Shown here one piece after another: positions 23,613 through 31,860 of a stretch of 41,754 bases of DNA (the first letter of the stretch is position 1; the number at the start of each line of letters is the position of its first letter). The notes under the pieces are model-generated. The model did no database searches, was not told the DNA's origin, and was given only the letters and a program-made list of their open reading frames with translations. Position numbers and translations under genes: made by a program. Source of the DNA: an uncultured Clostridia bacterium (GTDB lineage: Bacteria > Bacillota > Clostridia > Oscillospirales > Oscillospiraceae); contig CAMCKD010000007.1 of NCBI GenBank assembly GCA_945875335.1, forward strand, positions 1 to 41,754, written 5' to 3'.

Positions 23613-25652
23613 ATGGACAATAAAAAGCGGCAATCCGTCAGTGTAATGATTGGCGGCGTGCACTCCTACTTCCCCCGGGAGATGATTCGGGGGATTATTG
23701 CCAGAGCCCAGCAGGAGGACATCAATTCCTATTTCTTCCTGCGGATTCACACCAAGCCCTTCTTCAAGAGTGTTCTGGGTGATTTCAGCAATAACATCTA
23801 TGACTACCAATTCAATACTGTTCACGACTACTGCCGTATCAGCGGTGCCGACGGATACATCATCAACTACGGAACCATCGGCTTTCACATGAACTGGGAC
23901 AACTCCTGGAGCTTCGCCCGGCGCTACAACAGCCGCCCCCTGGTGATCGTCACCGAAAAGGTGGAGCTGCCCAACTGCCACAACATCATCTCCGACAACC
24001 GGCAGGGCATGTTCGACATCATCGAGCACCTGATTGTGGAGCACGGCTGCAAAAAAATCCTGTTTATGCGGGGCCCCCAGCGGAACACCGATGCCATCGA
24101 GCGATTCCAGGGCTATCTGGATGCCATGGAAGCCCACAGCCTGACGGTGGAGGATTCCATGATCGGCAAAGGCGACTTCTCCGCCTATGTGGACGAGGAA
24201 GTGGAACGGGTGCTGGATGCCAACCCCGACGCGGATGCCTTCGCCTTCTCCAACGATGAGATGGCCTCCTCCTGCTATCGGGTCTGCGAAAAGCGGGGGC
24301 TGCGCATTGGCGTGGATTTGAAAATCACTGGCTTCGACGGGGGCGAATTCTCCGACCGGCTGATCCCGCCCCTGACCACCGTATTTCAGGATGCCTACGG
24401 CATGGGCTATCAGGCCGCCGAGGATATGGTCCGCATTCTCCGGGGGGAGAAGCCCACGGAGCAGCGCTACCCGGTGCAGGTGGTGACCCGGGAGTCCTGC
24501 GGCTGCACCCCCAACCGAGACAAGAAGGCTCCCCTGTCCCAGCAGGCTTCCGACGAGCTCCGGCGGGTTCGCCGCAAGGCCGCCCAGCGGGAGCAGCAGC
24601 TGCTGGAATACCAGGGCAAATCCTGGTTCATCCCCATGATGGCCCGAGACCTGAACGATTACCTTCAGGACGAGACGGAATACTGCTTCCAGGTCATGGA
24701 AAAGCTGCGGCTGCTGAAGGTCAACGCCGCCTATCTGTTTTTGCTGGATCACTCCCTGAGCTATGACGGGGAGAACGAATGGAACTGCCCGGACAACCTG
24801 TATCTGGCCTCCTGCTACCGAAACGGGGAGAGCTTTGCCTTCCAGCCCTATGACCGCCCCCACGTCACCGAGGAAAACGGCATTGCCCAGCTCACCGACG
24901 ACGGAGAGAACCATCAGTTCATGTGCTTTCTGCTGTTCTCCGGTGACCGGCAGTACGGCCTTTTGGTCTGCGATGTGCCCCTGGAGGAGCTGGCGTTTTT
25001 CTACGTCGTCAGCCTGCAGCTGGGTCTGTGCCTCCAATATCTGGAAATGAGCAAGGTGCAGGAAATGCACCGCCGCCAGATGGCCCGGGACATGGAGGCC
25101 ATTCGGGCCCGGAACCGGGAGCTGGACATGCTCTCGGGCTACGACCAGCTCAGCGGCCTGCTGAACCTGCGGGGCATCACCGAGAGCGTAAAGGAGCTCT
25201 GCCGCAGCGGCACGGCGCAGTCTGCCTACCTGCTATACTGCGACCTGGATCATTTGAAGCAGATCAACGACTATTTCGGCCACCCGGAGGGCAACTACGC
25301 CATCACCGTCTGCGCCTCCACCCTGCGCAGCTGCATCCGGGAAACGGACAAGCTGGCCCGGGTGGGCGGCGACGAATTCGTTTGCCTGGTGCTGGGCGGC
25401 GGCCCCTCCTTCCCGGAGCAGTTCCGGGAGCAGCTGGCGCAGGCGCTGGAGAAAGCCAACCAGGAATCCGGCAAGCCCTTCTACATCGGCATCTCCGTGG
25501 GCATCCAGTCCTTTGTGCTGAAAAGCTATGAGGATTTTCTGAGCGCCTCCGCCGAAGCGGACAAAAAGCTCTACGAAGCCAAGAAGACCCGCCGGGAGGA
25601 TGTGCGAAAGCCGCTGACCGAGTTCCCCCTGCTGCGGGGCGGCGTGAACTAA
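23613..25652 (+). CDS. Diguanylate cyclase with LacI-type ligand-binding domain
   Basis: The protein has 679 residues. Residues about 5-300 resemble the LacI/GalR periplasmic-binding fold (SVMIGGVHSYFPREMIRGI, NIISDNRQGMFDIIEHLI, ITGFDGGEFSDRLIPPLTTV), but without a DNA-binding domain, signal peptide or membrane helix. A Lys/Arg/Gln-rich helix (about 305-340) and a GAF-like region (about 345-480) follow, then a second coiled coil and a GGDEF domain. GGDEF is at 585-589, and RETD at 576-579 is the inhibitory I-site at the usual five-residue distance. It should make c-di-GMP in the cytosol in answer to a small ligand, perhaps a sugar. The ligand is unknown. Confidence 0.85.
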   Translation: MDNKKRQSVSVMIGGVHSYFPREMIRGIIARAQQEDINSYFFLRIHTKPFFKSVLGDFSNNIYDYQFNTVHDYCRISGADGYIINYGTIGFHMNWDNSWSFARRYNSRPLVIVTEKVELPNCHNIISDNRQGMFDIIEHLIVEHGCKKILFMRGPQRNTDAIERFQGYLDAMEAHSLTVEDSMIGKGDFSAYVDEEVERVLDANPDADAFAFSNDEMASSCYRVCEKRGLRIGVDLKITGFDGGEFSDRLIPPLTTVFQDAYGMGYQAAEDMVRILRGEKPTEQRYPVQVVTRESCGCTPNRDKKAPLSQQASDELRRVRRKAAQREQQLLEYQGKSWFIPMMARDLNDYLQDETEYCFQVMEKLRLLKVNAAYLFLLDHSLSYDGENEWNCPDNLYLASCYRNGESFAFQPYDRPHVTEENGIAQLTDDGENHQFMCFLLFSGDRQYGLLVCDVPLEELAFFYVVSLQLGLCLQYLEMSKVQEMHRRQMARDMEAIRARNRELDMLSGYDQLSGLLNLRGITESVKELCRSGTAQSAYLLYCDLDHLKQINDYFGHPEGNYAITVCASTLRSCIRETDKLARVGGDEFVCLVLGGGPSFPEQFREQLAQALEKANQESGKPFYIGISVGIQSFVLKSYEDFLSASAEADKKLYEAKKTRREDVRKPLTEFPLLRGGVN

Positions 25653-25669
25653 TGGACCCCACAAAGCTG

Positions 25670-25715
25670 AAAACGCCCCTGCTTCCTTTTGAAGCAGGGG
25701 TAGATTATTTCATGA
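25670..25715. terminator. Terminator between converging genes
   Basis: AACGCCCCTGCTTC and GAAGCAGGGG form a stem around TTTT (about 25674-25701), followed by a T-rich stretch. It separates the end of the plus-strand cyclase gene from the end of the minus-strand repressor gene. Confidence 0.5.
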
Positions 25716-26046
25716 ACTTGTCGATGGCCTGGCACAGGTCGTCGATGGCTTCCTGGTCTCCCGCAGCCACCGCATCCACCATGCAGTGGCGCATGTGGTC
25801 CTTCAGAATCACCTTGCCGGTGTTGTCCAGGGCGGAGCGGACGGCGGCCAGCTGAATCAGCACATCGGAGCAATCCTCCCCATCCTCCACCATCCGGCGC
25901 ACCTTTTCCAGATGCCCGATGGCCCGGGAGAGCCGGTTGATGACCGCCTTTTGATTCTCGTGAACATGGCCGTGGGAATGGGGAATTCCGTGGGCGTGGA
26001 GATAGGCGTGGTCATGCTCATGGTCGTACTCATGGTGTTCGTCCAA
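25705..26046 (-). CDS. CsoR/RcnR-family metal repressor with His-rich N-terminus (InrS-like)
   Basis: The protein has 113 residues with a TTG start at 26046, preceded by AGGAGG and nine bases. The first 30 residues hold about ten His. The rest is the four-helix CsoR/RcnR/FrmR fold. Cys59, His84 and Cys88 have the same spacing as the Cys-His-Cys metal site of CsoR (25 and 4 residues), which is also the site in the cyanobacterial nickel sensor InrS. Beside a His-rich protein and CooT on the divergent strand, nickel is the likely ligand. Copper is the alternative. Its own promoter (TTGCAC-17-TATAAT) faces the other one. Confidence 0.85.
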   Translation of the reverse strand: MDEHHEYDHEHDHAYLHAHGIPHSHGHVHENQKAVINRLSRAIGHLEKVRRMVEDGEDCSDVLIQLAAVRSALDNTGKVILKDHMRHCMVDAVAAGDQEAIDDLCQAIDKFMK

Positions 26047-26076
26047 TTACGGTCACCTCCTGATAGATACCCACCC

Positions 26077-26105
26077 ATTATACCTCGAAACACGCCGCCG
26101 TGCAA
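26077..26105 (-). promoter_or_regulatory. Promoter of the CsoR/RcnR-like gene
   Basis: On minus, TTGCAC (26105-26100) and TATAAT (26082-26077) lie 17 bases apart. The TTG start is 31 bases beyond. Confidence 0.7.
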
Positions 26106-26106
26106 G

Positions 26107-26122
26107 CCCCATAGGGGGATAT
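26107..26122. promoter_or_regulatory. Candidate metal-repressor operator
   Basis: CCCC-ATA-GGGGG flanked by AT-rich ATAT lies between the two divergent promoters. CsoR/RcnR-type repressors bind GC tracts flanked by AT inverted repeats, so this is the best operator candidate. This is inferred from the pattern only. Confidence 0.4.
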
Positions 26123-26141
26123 TTCATGAAAAATAAATGCT

Positions 26142-26170
26142 TTGACAGATTGGAAAAACCGGGATATAAT
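26142..26170 (+). promoter_or_regulatory. Consensus promoter of the His-rich/CooT genes
   Basis: TTGACA at 26142-26147 and TATAAT at 26165-26170 are separated by exactly 17 bases, a full consensus promoter. A constitutively strong promoter that must be held by a repressor fits a metal-response system. Confidence 0.85.
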
Positions 26171-26200
26171 AGAGAAAAAAATTAGAAAGGAGCCTTTCTT

Positions 26201-26668
26201 ATGCATCTTGATCACGACCACGTTGCCGGCGGCGCTCATACCCACGACCATGTCCATGAGCACACCCACGAGCACACCCACGCCGACGGCACTGTTCATT
26301 CTCACGAGCATGCCCACGAGCACACCCATGACCACGAGCATCCCCACACCCATGAGGAGCTCCACGCCCTGGGCATCCCCCACGACCACGACCATCACGA
26401 CCATGACCATTCTCACGACCACGGCTGTTCCCATAGCTGCGACGGCTGCGCCACGCCCTGCGAGCACACCCCCATGGAGGAGCTGATGGCCCTGATGCAG
26501 TATATGGTCGGTCACAACGCCGCCCACGCCCGGGAGCTGGCCGACCTGGCCGTGCAACTGGATCAGGCCGGGAACCACACCGCCTATGAGCAGGTGATGG
26601 CCGCCGTCTCTGATTTTGAAAAGGGCAACATGCGCCTGAGCGTTGTGCTTTCCAGCCTGAAAGGATGA
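26201..26668 (+). CDS. Histidine-rich metal-binding protein
   Basis: The protein has 155 residues with AAGGAG upstream. Residues 1-85 consist largely of (D/E/T)H repeats such as HEHTHEHTH and DHDHHDHDHSHDHG, with a CSHSCDGCATPCEH cluster at the end. Residues about 90-155 form a helical domain (MEELMALMQYMVGHNAAHARELADL) like those near nickel and cobalt enzymes. The likely role is binding or storing nickel in the cytosol and passing it on. It is followed seven bases later by a CooT gene and lies opposite a metal repressor. No catalytic domain is seen. Confidence 0.8.
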   Translation: MHLDHDHVAGGAHTHDHVHEHTHEHTHADGTVHSHEHAHEHTHDHEHPHTHEELHALGIPHDHDHHDHDHSHDHGCSHSCDGCATPCEHTPMEELMALMQYMVGHNAAHARELADLAVQLDQAGNHTAYEQVMAAVSDFEKGNMRLSVVLSSLKG

Positions 26669-26674
26669 TGCGCC

Positions 26675-26872
26675 ATGTGTCTTTCTACTGTTTATAAAAA
26701 CAGCATGGCTCCCGAGACCGTTCTGATGAAGAATGTGATGAGCATCGAGTGCCATGACGGCATGGTGATCCTCACCGATTTGATGGAGCGCCAGATGGCC
26801 ATCGAGGGCACCCTGGAAAAAGCCAACCTGGTGGATGGCTACGTCATCGTAAAGGAAGCCGTCCCCGCATAA
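26675..26872 (+). CDS. cooT: CooT-family nickel-binding protein
   Basis: The protein has 65 residues. The start MCLSTVYK with Cys2, the central VMSIECHDGMVILTDLMERQMAIEGTL and the terminal DGYVIVKE match the CooT family, a small beta-sheet dimer that binds one nickel through Cys2. In carbon-monoxide-using bacteria it helps the nickel insertion of CO dehydrogenase; in other anaerobes it occurs with various nickel enzymes. Here it is paired with the His-rich protein, so the two probably form a nickel buffer unit. The terminator at 26882-26930 follows. Confidence 0.85.
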   Translation: MCLSTVYKNSMAPETVLMKNVMSIECHDGMVILTDLMERQMAIEGTLEKANLVDGYVIVKEAVPA

Positions 26873-26881
26873 TTGAACATG

Positions 26882-26930
26882 GTCGGAGCAGATTCTTAAT
26901 GAAATGTTAAAATCTGCCCCGACTTTTTTG
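26882..26930 (+). terminator. Terminator after cooT
   Basis: GTCGGAGCAGATT pairs with AATCTGCCCCGAC (one mismatch) around a 15-base loop, and TTTTTT follows. Confidence 0.8.
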
Positions 26931-26959
26931 TTGAAAAATTACAAATGCTGTGATACAAT
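26931..26959 (+). promoter_or_regulatory. Promoter of the 26993 gene
   Basis: TTGAAA at 26931-26936 and TACAAT at 26954-26959 lie 17 bases apart and directly after the cooT terminator. The ATG at 26993 follows after 33 bases. Confidence 0.65.
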
Positions 26960-26992
26960 CAAAGAAAATAAGCCTTTTTGGGAGGTGACCGG

Positions 26993-27466
26993 ATGCTGCT
27001 GCGTTATCTTGCAGTTTTTTTCATTTCCATGGTTCCGCTGATTGAGCTTCGCGGGGCCATTCCCATTGCCGTTGGCATGGGAATCGAGCCGATGCATGCC
27101 ATTGTGGTCTGCGCGGTGGGCAATCTGCTCCCCGTTCCTGTGATCTATTTCTTTGCTCGGAAATTTCTGATCTGGGGTCTGGACAAAAAGTACATCGGCG
27201 GTATCTGCCACTTCTTCCACGACAAGGGAGAAAAGGCCGGTGCCAAGCTCTCCGGCAAGGCAGGAAAATTCGGCCTGCTGCTGGCACTGACCTTATTCGT
27301 GGGTGTCCCCATTCCCGGCACCGGGGCATGGACGGGCACCCTGGGGGCAAGCTTTTTGAACATGGGTGTGAAGGAGACCGCCCTTTCCGTCTCCGCCGGG
27401 GTGGCGCTGGCAGCCATCATCATGACCTCGGTAAGCATGGTCGGGCTCCACGTATTCGGACTGTAA
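26993..27466 (+). CDS. Small multidrug-export-type membrane protein (COG2426-like)
   Basis: The protein has 157 residues. The ATG at 26993 has GGAGGTGACCGG upstream. About four membrane helices occur (near 4-26, 30-52, 88-115 and 125-155). MVPLIELRGAIPIAVGMG at the start and VPIPGTGAWTGTLGA later are the family signatures. Family members are annotated as small multidrug export proteins, but what they move is not proven. A HIT-domain gene follows 23 bases later and is probably co-transcribed. Confidence 0.85.
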   Translation: MLLRYLAVFFISMVPLIELRGAIPIAVGMGIEPMHAIVVCAVGNLLPVPVIYFFARKFLIWGLDKKYIGGICHFFHDKGEKAGAKLSGKAGKFGLLLALTLFVGVPIPGTGAWTGTLGASFLNMGVKETALSVSAGVALAAIIMTSVSMVGLHVFGL

Positions 27467-27489
27467 CAATTAGAAGGAGGAACAACAAC

Positions 27490-27831
27490 ATGGCTGACTG
27501 CCTTTTCTGCAAAATCATCGCGGGAGAAATCCCCTCCACCAAGGTGTACGAGGATGAACTGGTTTTCGCCTTCCGGGACATTGCTCCCCAGGCGCCCACC
27601 CACATCCTGGTGATTCCCAAGGCCCACATCTCCGGCTGCAACGGCGTCACCCCGGACAACAGCGCTGTGGTGGCTCACATTTTTGAGGTGATTCCTCAGA
27701 TTGCCGCTGCCGAAGGCCTTACGGGAGGCTACCGGGTGGTCTCCAACTGCGGCGACGACGCAGGCCAGACCGTCCACCACCTCCACTTCCACATCCTGGG
27801 CGGCAAAAAGCTGACCCTGGAAATGGCGTAA
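27490..27831 (+). CDS. HIT-family nucleotide hydrolase (HinT type)
   Basis: The protein has 113 residues from the ATG at 27490 with GAAGGAGG upstream. The active-site HLHFHILGG (His triad H-x-H-x-H) lies near the C-terminus, and the N-terminal CLFCKIIAGEIP with paired Cys is typical. HinT proteins split adenosine phosphoramidates and aminoacyl-AMP in the cytosol. Length and motifs are complete. Confidence 0.95.
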   Translation: MADCLFCKIIAGEIPSTKVYEDELVFAFRDIAPQAPTHILVIPKAHISGCNGVTPDNSAVVAHIFEVIPQIAAAEGLTGGYRVVSNCGDDAGQTVHHLHFHILGGKKLTLEMA

Positions 27832-27839
27832 ATTCAGCA

Positions 27840-27950
27840 GATATAAGATATCCAAACAATCAACATCAAAAAATTCCATATTTTTCAGGAAACGGTTCGT
27901 TTAAGAAATATCTTATATCTTATATCTTGTATCTCATATCTTATATCTTC
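27840..27950. repeat. ATATCTT tandem repeat
   Basis: From about 27906 to 27947 the sequence repeats ATATCTT-type units six or so times (two changed to GTATCTC). An inverted AGATATAAGATAT lies at 27840-27852, so a hairpin can form. It sits in the 198-base gap between converging genes. Confidence 0.55.
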
Positions 27951-27995
27951 CGCTAAGTACACCTTTTGCTAATTAACAGCCGTAAAGCTAAAAAA

Positions 27996-28030
27996 TGGGA
28001 CTGCCTCTGATTGAGACAGTCCTTATTTTT
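27996..28030 (-). terminator. Terminator after the SLH protein gene
   Basis: GGACTGCCTC (27998-28007) pairs with GAGACAGTCC (28013-28022) with one mismatch. On minus it is followed by ATTTTTTAG. The A/T flanks also allow function on plus. Confidence 0.75.
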
Positions 28031-29196
28031 TAGCCTTCCCGGTACTGGCTGGTCTGGTACAGGAGGCTGGCGCAGTCGCTGCGGGTGAGGGTTTGGCCGG
28101 GAATCAGGTCAAAGCCGTTTTGCAGCGCTACTTCCACCGGGGTGAAGGCCTCTCCTTCCGGGCTGGACAGGACCGTCTGCTCCTGAGGCTCCAGCTGCAA
28201 TGCGCTGCAAAGCATGGCAGCAGCCTCCTCGGCAGTGACGGGCAGGTCAGGGCCGAAGCCGTCGGTGGTGGTCAGCCCCGTGGTGAGGCCGGAGCGAATG
28301 GCGGCGGCCAGGTAGGGCTTCAGCCAATCCGGCACATCGGTGTAGCCGGTCTCCGTCAGCTCAGGGTCTGTGGGAAGGTTCAATGTCTTCACCAGCATGG
28401 TCACAAACTCCCCCCGGCTCACCGTCCGGTCAGGCGAGAAGCAGGGGCTGCCCCCCAGGCTTTCTCCCACGAAGATGCCGGTGTTCTTCATCCACTCCGC
28501 CGCGAACCGGCAGTCTTTTCCGACGGTGTCGGAATACTGCTTCGCATCCGTGGGCTTTTGGATGCTCACGGTGACGGTGGCCTCCCGGGAGGTTTTCCCG
28601 GCGGGGTCGGTGGCGGTGAAGGTGAAGGAGTCAATGCCCACCTTATTCTTTTTGGGGGTGTAGGTGAAGCTGCCATCCTGCTGAATTACAATGTCCCCCC
28701 GCTTGGGAGGCCGGGTGAGGGTGAAGGTCATTTCCTGTCCCTCGGGGTCCCGGACCTTGAGCTGGCCGGTGACCTCCAGATTTTTATAGGTCTCAAAGGC
28801 GCAGTCCTCGGCAATGGGGGCCTGATTCTCCCGGCCCCGGATGGAAAGGGTCATGGTGGCCTCCCCCGCCATGCCGTTTGCAAACACCGGCAGATAGCCG
28901 ATGGTGGCGGTGTCATCCCGCTGGACGTAGTTGGCCACGAAGGTCATCTGTCCCACCTGCTGGGCCGTCAGCACATCGCCGGGCCGCAGAATCCGGCTGC
29001 CCAGCATCACGGTTCCCTTGGCGGACTCCGGCAGCTTTGTGATGCAGATGCCCGCGAGCTGTTCCTCCCCGGGAGCAAAATCCTCCGAAGCAAAGCAATA
29101 GCAGTCCCCGCTGCCCACCTCCGCCGCCGAAACCGACAGCACCATCCCAGCCGCCAGCAAACAGCCGCAAGCCAGGCAAACCAATTGTTTCATCAT
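28030..29196 (-). CDS. Secreted surface protein with Ig-like repeat and SLH domains
   Basis: The protein has 388 residues. Residues 1-25 form a signal peptide. A beta-rich part follows. Residues about 128-215 hold a cadherin/VCBS-type domain (NQAPIAEDCAFETYKN, then DPEGQEMTFTL, then GSFTYTPKKNKVGIDSFTFTATDPAGKTS). The rest has SLH-like segments (FSPDRTVSRGEFVTMLVKTL, YTDVPDWLKPYLAAAIRSGL, LTRSDCASLLYQ). SLH domains bind pyruvylated wall polymers, so it is probably cell-wall-attached. ATG pairs at 29196 and 29193 are both possible starts. Confidence 0.85.
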   Translation of the reverse strand: MMKQLVCLACGCLLAAGMVLSVSAAEVGSGDCYCFASEDFAPGEEQLAGICITKLPESAKGTVMLGSRILRPGDVLTAQQVGQMTFVANYVQRDDTATIGYLPVFANGMAGEATMTLSIRGRENQAPIAEDCAFETYKNLEVTGQLKVRDPEGQEMTFTLTRPPKRGDIVIQQDGSFTYTPKKNKVGIDSFTFTATDPAGKTSREATVTVSIQKPTDAKQYSDTVGKDCRFAAEWMKNTGIFVGESLGGSPCFSPDRTVSRGEFVTMLVKTLNLPTDPELTETGYTDVPDWLKPYLAAAIRSGLTTGLTTTDGFGPDLPVTAEEAAAMLCSALQLEPQEQTVLSSPEGEAFTPVEVALQNGFDLIPGQTLTRSDCASLLYQTSQYREG

Positions 29197-29290
29197 CCAT
29201 TACCTCCAGAAAAAGATTTCCAAAGGTATTGTTTGCCAGCACTGGGAAAAATATTCCGAGAAACCAGCCCCATTCGGTTACAGGACAGAA

Positions 29291-29464
29291 AAATTGTTGT
29301 TTAGCGCACCCTTGCCCTCCCCTCTGGGGAGGGTGGCCGAGCGCCAGCGAGGTCGGGAGAGGTGTCGCCCACTAAAGCGTACCAGCAACCAACGTTTGAC
29401 ACCCCCTCAGCCTTCGGCAGCTCCCCCAGAGGGGGAGCCAAGGGTACTCTGCAAACAACAATTT
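29291..29464. repeat. MITE-like repeat, copy 2
   Basis: Bounded by AAATTGTTGTTT (29291-29302) and AAACAACAATTT (29453-29464). Inside are two GC-rich hairpins (CCCTCCCC-TCT-GGGGAGGG and GCTCCCCC/GGGGGAGC-type) and a GCCGAGCGCCAGCGAGG block. It is nearly the exact reverse complement of the 35250-35432 copy. It lies in the 286-base gap between the SLH gene start and the end of the feo genes and could act as a terminator for feo. Confidence 0.85.
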
Positions 29465-29482
29465 ACGATTTCTTTCCGGGGA

Positions 29483-29605
29483 TCATTTTTGACAGCCGCT
29501 GCAGCCGCAGCAGTTTCCGTTGCAGTTGTGCTTCTTGGGGCGGAAGATCAGCCACAGGCAATAGCCAAGAATCAATGCCAGTAAAATCCAATCGGCAATT
29601 TTCAC
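29483..29605 (-). CDS. FeoB-associated Cys-rich membrane protein
   Basis: The protein has 40 residues. The GTG start overlaps the feoB stop (GTGA) with GGAGG six bases upstream. A single helix (about residues 6-21) is followed by RPKKHNCNGNCCGCSGCQK with five Cys. This matches the FeoB-associated Cys-rich membrane protein family found behind feoB in Firmicutes. It probably helps iron uptake at the membrane. It is easily missed because it is so short. Confidence 0.85.
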   Translation of the reverse strand: MKIADWILLALILGYCLWLIFRPKKHNCNGNCCGCSGCQK

Positions 29606-31602
29606 AGCAGGCCTCCGATTCTGTACACCAGCAGCGCTGCCAGCCAGGCAACAACGCACTGAGCGGCCACCACGGCCACGGTTTTCCATTTGCTGCCCAG
29701 CTCCCTTCGGATGGTAGCCACGGCGGCCACGCAGGGGGTATAGAGCAGACAGAAGGTGAGGAAGCTGGCGGCAGACCGGGCATCAAACAGGCTGTGCAGC
29801 GCCGCCTGGAGCTGCTCGGCACTGACCCCCAGAATCACGCCGAAGGTGCTCACCACCGCCTCTTTCGCCGTGAAGCCGGACACCAGGGCTGTGACCATGC
29901 GCCAATCCCCAAAGCCCAGGGGCGCAAACAGAGGGGCCACCAATTGACCCAGCCGGGCAAGAATGCTCTGGGTGCTGTCGGTCACCACGTTCAGCCGGAC
30001 ATCAAAGCTCTGCAGGAACCAGATGATCACCGTGGCCAAAAAAATCACGGTGAAGGCCCGGGTCAGAAAGTCCTCCGCCTTCTCCCACATGAGCAGCAGC
30101 ACGCTCTTGGGCGACGGCAGCCGGTAGTTGGGCAGCTCCATCACAAAGGGAACCGGGTTGCCCCGGAACAGGGTGCTTTTCAAAATCAGCGCCATGAGGA
30201 TGCCCACGACCATGCCGCCGAAGTACAGTAGAATCATCACCGGCAGCTCCCGCCCGGGGAAGAAGGCGGCGGAGAACAGGGTGTAGATGGGGATTTTGGC
30301 AGAACAGCTCATAAAGGGGGTCAGCAAAATGGTCATTTTCCGATCCCGGTTGCTGGACAGGGTTCTTGTGGCCATGATGGCGGGTACCGAGCAGCCGAAG
30401 CCAATGAGCATGGGTACGAAGCTCCGCCCGGACAGGCCGATTTTCCGCAGCAGCTTGTCCATGACGAAAGCCACCCGGGCCATATAGCCGGAGTCCTCCA
30501 GAATGGACAGGAAGAAAAACAAGGTCACGATCACCGGCAGGAAGCTGAGGACGCTGCCCACCCCGGCGAAGATGCCGTCGATGATCAGGCTATGTACCAC
30601 TGGGTTGATGCCGTAGGCTGTCAGGGCCCGGTCGGCCACCAGGGTCAGCCCATCCACCGCGTATTCCATCACATCGGATAAAAAGGCCCCCACCACATTG
30701 AAGGTCAGGAAAAACACCAGGCCCATGATGGCAATGAACAGGGGCAGCGCCAGATAGCGGTTGGTCAGCACCCGGTCAATCTCCACGCTGCGCCGGTGCT
30801 CCTTGCTCTCGGAGGCCTTTTTCACGCAGGAGCCGCAGACCGATTCGATGAAATTATAGCGCATATCCGCCAGGGCGGCATTTCGGTCCAGCCCGGTGTC
30901 CGCCTCCATTTCGATGATGGAGTGCTCGATGAGCTCCTTTTCGTTCTGGCTCAGCTGCAATAGGTCAAAGAAATCCTGCTCGCCCTCAATCAGCTTGGTA
31001 GCGGCGAACCGGCGGGAGACCTGGGCCCGCTGGGCGTGATCCTCGATGATGTGGCACACCGCGTGGATGCACCGATGCACCGGCCCGTCGGGACAGAAGT
31101 CCAGCACCTTGGGCAGCACCCGGTTCTGGGCAGTTTTCAGCAGAGTATCCACCAGCTCGGAAATGCCCTGGTTCTTGGCAGCGCTGATGGGCACCACAGG
31201 CACGCCGATTTCCTTGCTCAGCTTTTTCACATCGATGCTGCCCCCGTTGCCGGTGAGCTCGTCCATCATGTTCAGGGCAATCACCGTGGGCACCTGCAGG
31301 GCCAAGAGCTGCAGGGTCAGATAGAGGTTGCGCTCAATATTGGTGGCATCCACGATGTTGATGATGGCATCGGGCCTGGAGTTCAGGATGAAGTCCCGGG
31401 TGACGATCTCCTCCTGGGTATAGGGCCGGATGGAGTAGATGCCCGGAAGGTCCACCACCTGATGATTGGTTCCCCGGATGGTGCCGATTTTCTGGTCAAC
31501 GGTGACCCCCGGGAAATTGCCCACATGCTGATTGGAGCCGGTGAGGGCGTTGAAAAGAGTGGTTTTGCCGCAGTTCTGGTTGCCCGCCAACGCAAAAATC
31601 AT
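29602..31602 (-). CDS. feoB: Ferrous iron transporter FeoB
   Basis: The protein has 666 residues. The N-terminal G domain has GNQNCGKT (7-14), the switch NFPGVTVD and DLPG, with ALNMMDE as the base-recognising stretch. A helical linker follows, then about 8-10 membrane segments from residue ~280 with the Gate motifs (SFLPVIVTLFFFLSILEDSGYMAR; LIGFGCSVPAIMATRT with the conserved Cys). The start overlaps feoA by four bases (ATGA). It imports Fe(II) in anaerobic conditions. It is complete with normal length. Confidence 0.97.
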   Translation of the reverse strand: MIFALAGNQNCGKTTLFNALTGSNQHVGNFPGVTVDQKIGTIRGTNHQVVDLPGIYSIRPYTQEEIVTRDFILNSRPDAIINIVDATNIERNLYLTLQLLALQVPTVIALNMMDELTGNGGSIDVKKLSKEIGVPVVPISAAKNQGISELVDTLLKTAQNRVLPKVLDFCPDGPVHRCIHAVCHIIEDHAQRAQVSRRFAATKLIEGEQDFFDLLQLSQNEKELIEHSIIEMEADTGLDRNAALADMRYNFIESVCGSCVKKASESKEHRRSVEIDRVLTNRYLALPLFIAIMGLVFFLTFNVVGAFLSDVMEYAVDGLTLVADRALTAYGINPVVHSLIIDGIFAGVGSVLSFLPVIVTLFFFLSILEDSGYMARVAFVMDKLLRKIGLSGRSFVPMLIGFGCSVPAIMATRTLSSNRDRKMTILLTPFMSCSAKIPIYTLFSAAFFPGRELPVMILLYFGGMVVGILMALILKSTLFRGNPVPFVMELPNYRLPSPKSVLLLMWEKAEDFLTRAFTVIFLATVIIWFLQSFDVRLNVVTDSTQSILARLGQLVAPLFAPLGFGDWRMVTALVSGFTAKEAVVSTFGVILGVSAEQLQAALHSLFDARSAASFLTFCLLYTPCVAAVATIRRELGSKWKTVAVVAAQCVVAWLAALLVYRIGGLL

Positions 31603-31829
31603 ACCGATTCCTCCTTGAGGGTGATTTGGGCCGCATCCTCCCGGCGGATGGTCAGCTCATACCCCCGCACCTGAATCTGGATGGGGTCGCCCATGGGAGC
31701 CACCTTTCGCAATGTCACCCGGGTGCCGGGGATCAGACCCATATCCAGAAACCGCAGCCGCAAAGGCCCCTGTCCCCCAACCTGAGAAATGGTGCCGGAC
31801 TGGCCGATCTTCAGATCGTCAATGGTCAT
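31599..31829 (-). CDS. feoA: FeoA, ferrous iron transport accessory protein
   Basis: The protein has 76 residues. The ATG at 31829 has GGGGAGGA upstream. It is an SH3-like small protein with LKIGQSGTI, LRLRFLDMGLIPGTRV and PIQIQVRGYELTIRREDA, which are the family hallmarks. FeoA binds FeoB and is needed for iron uptake. It is the first gene of feoA-feoB-Cys-rich peptide, with the promoter at 31861-31889. Confidence 0.95.
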   Translation of the reverse strand: MTIDDLKIGQSGTISQVGGQGPLRLRFLDMGLIPGTRVTLRKVAPMGDPIQIQVRGYELTIRREDAAQITLKEESV

Positions 31830-31860
31830 AAGGATTCCTCCCCTTCTGTTTCTTTGTGTC

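Noticed and set aside
23499-25070. Long minus-strand frame opposite the LacI/GGDEF gene
   Set aside because: Shadow of the plus-strand gene, whose domains are clear.
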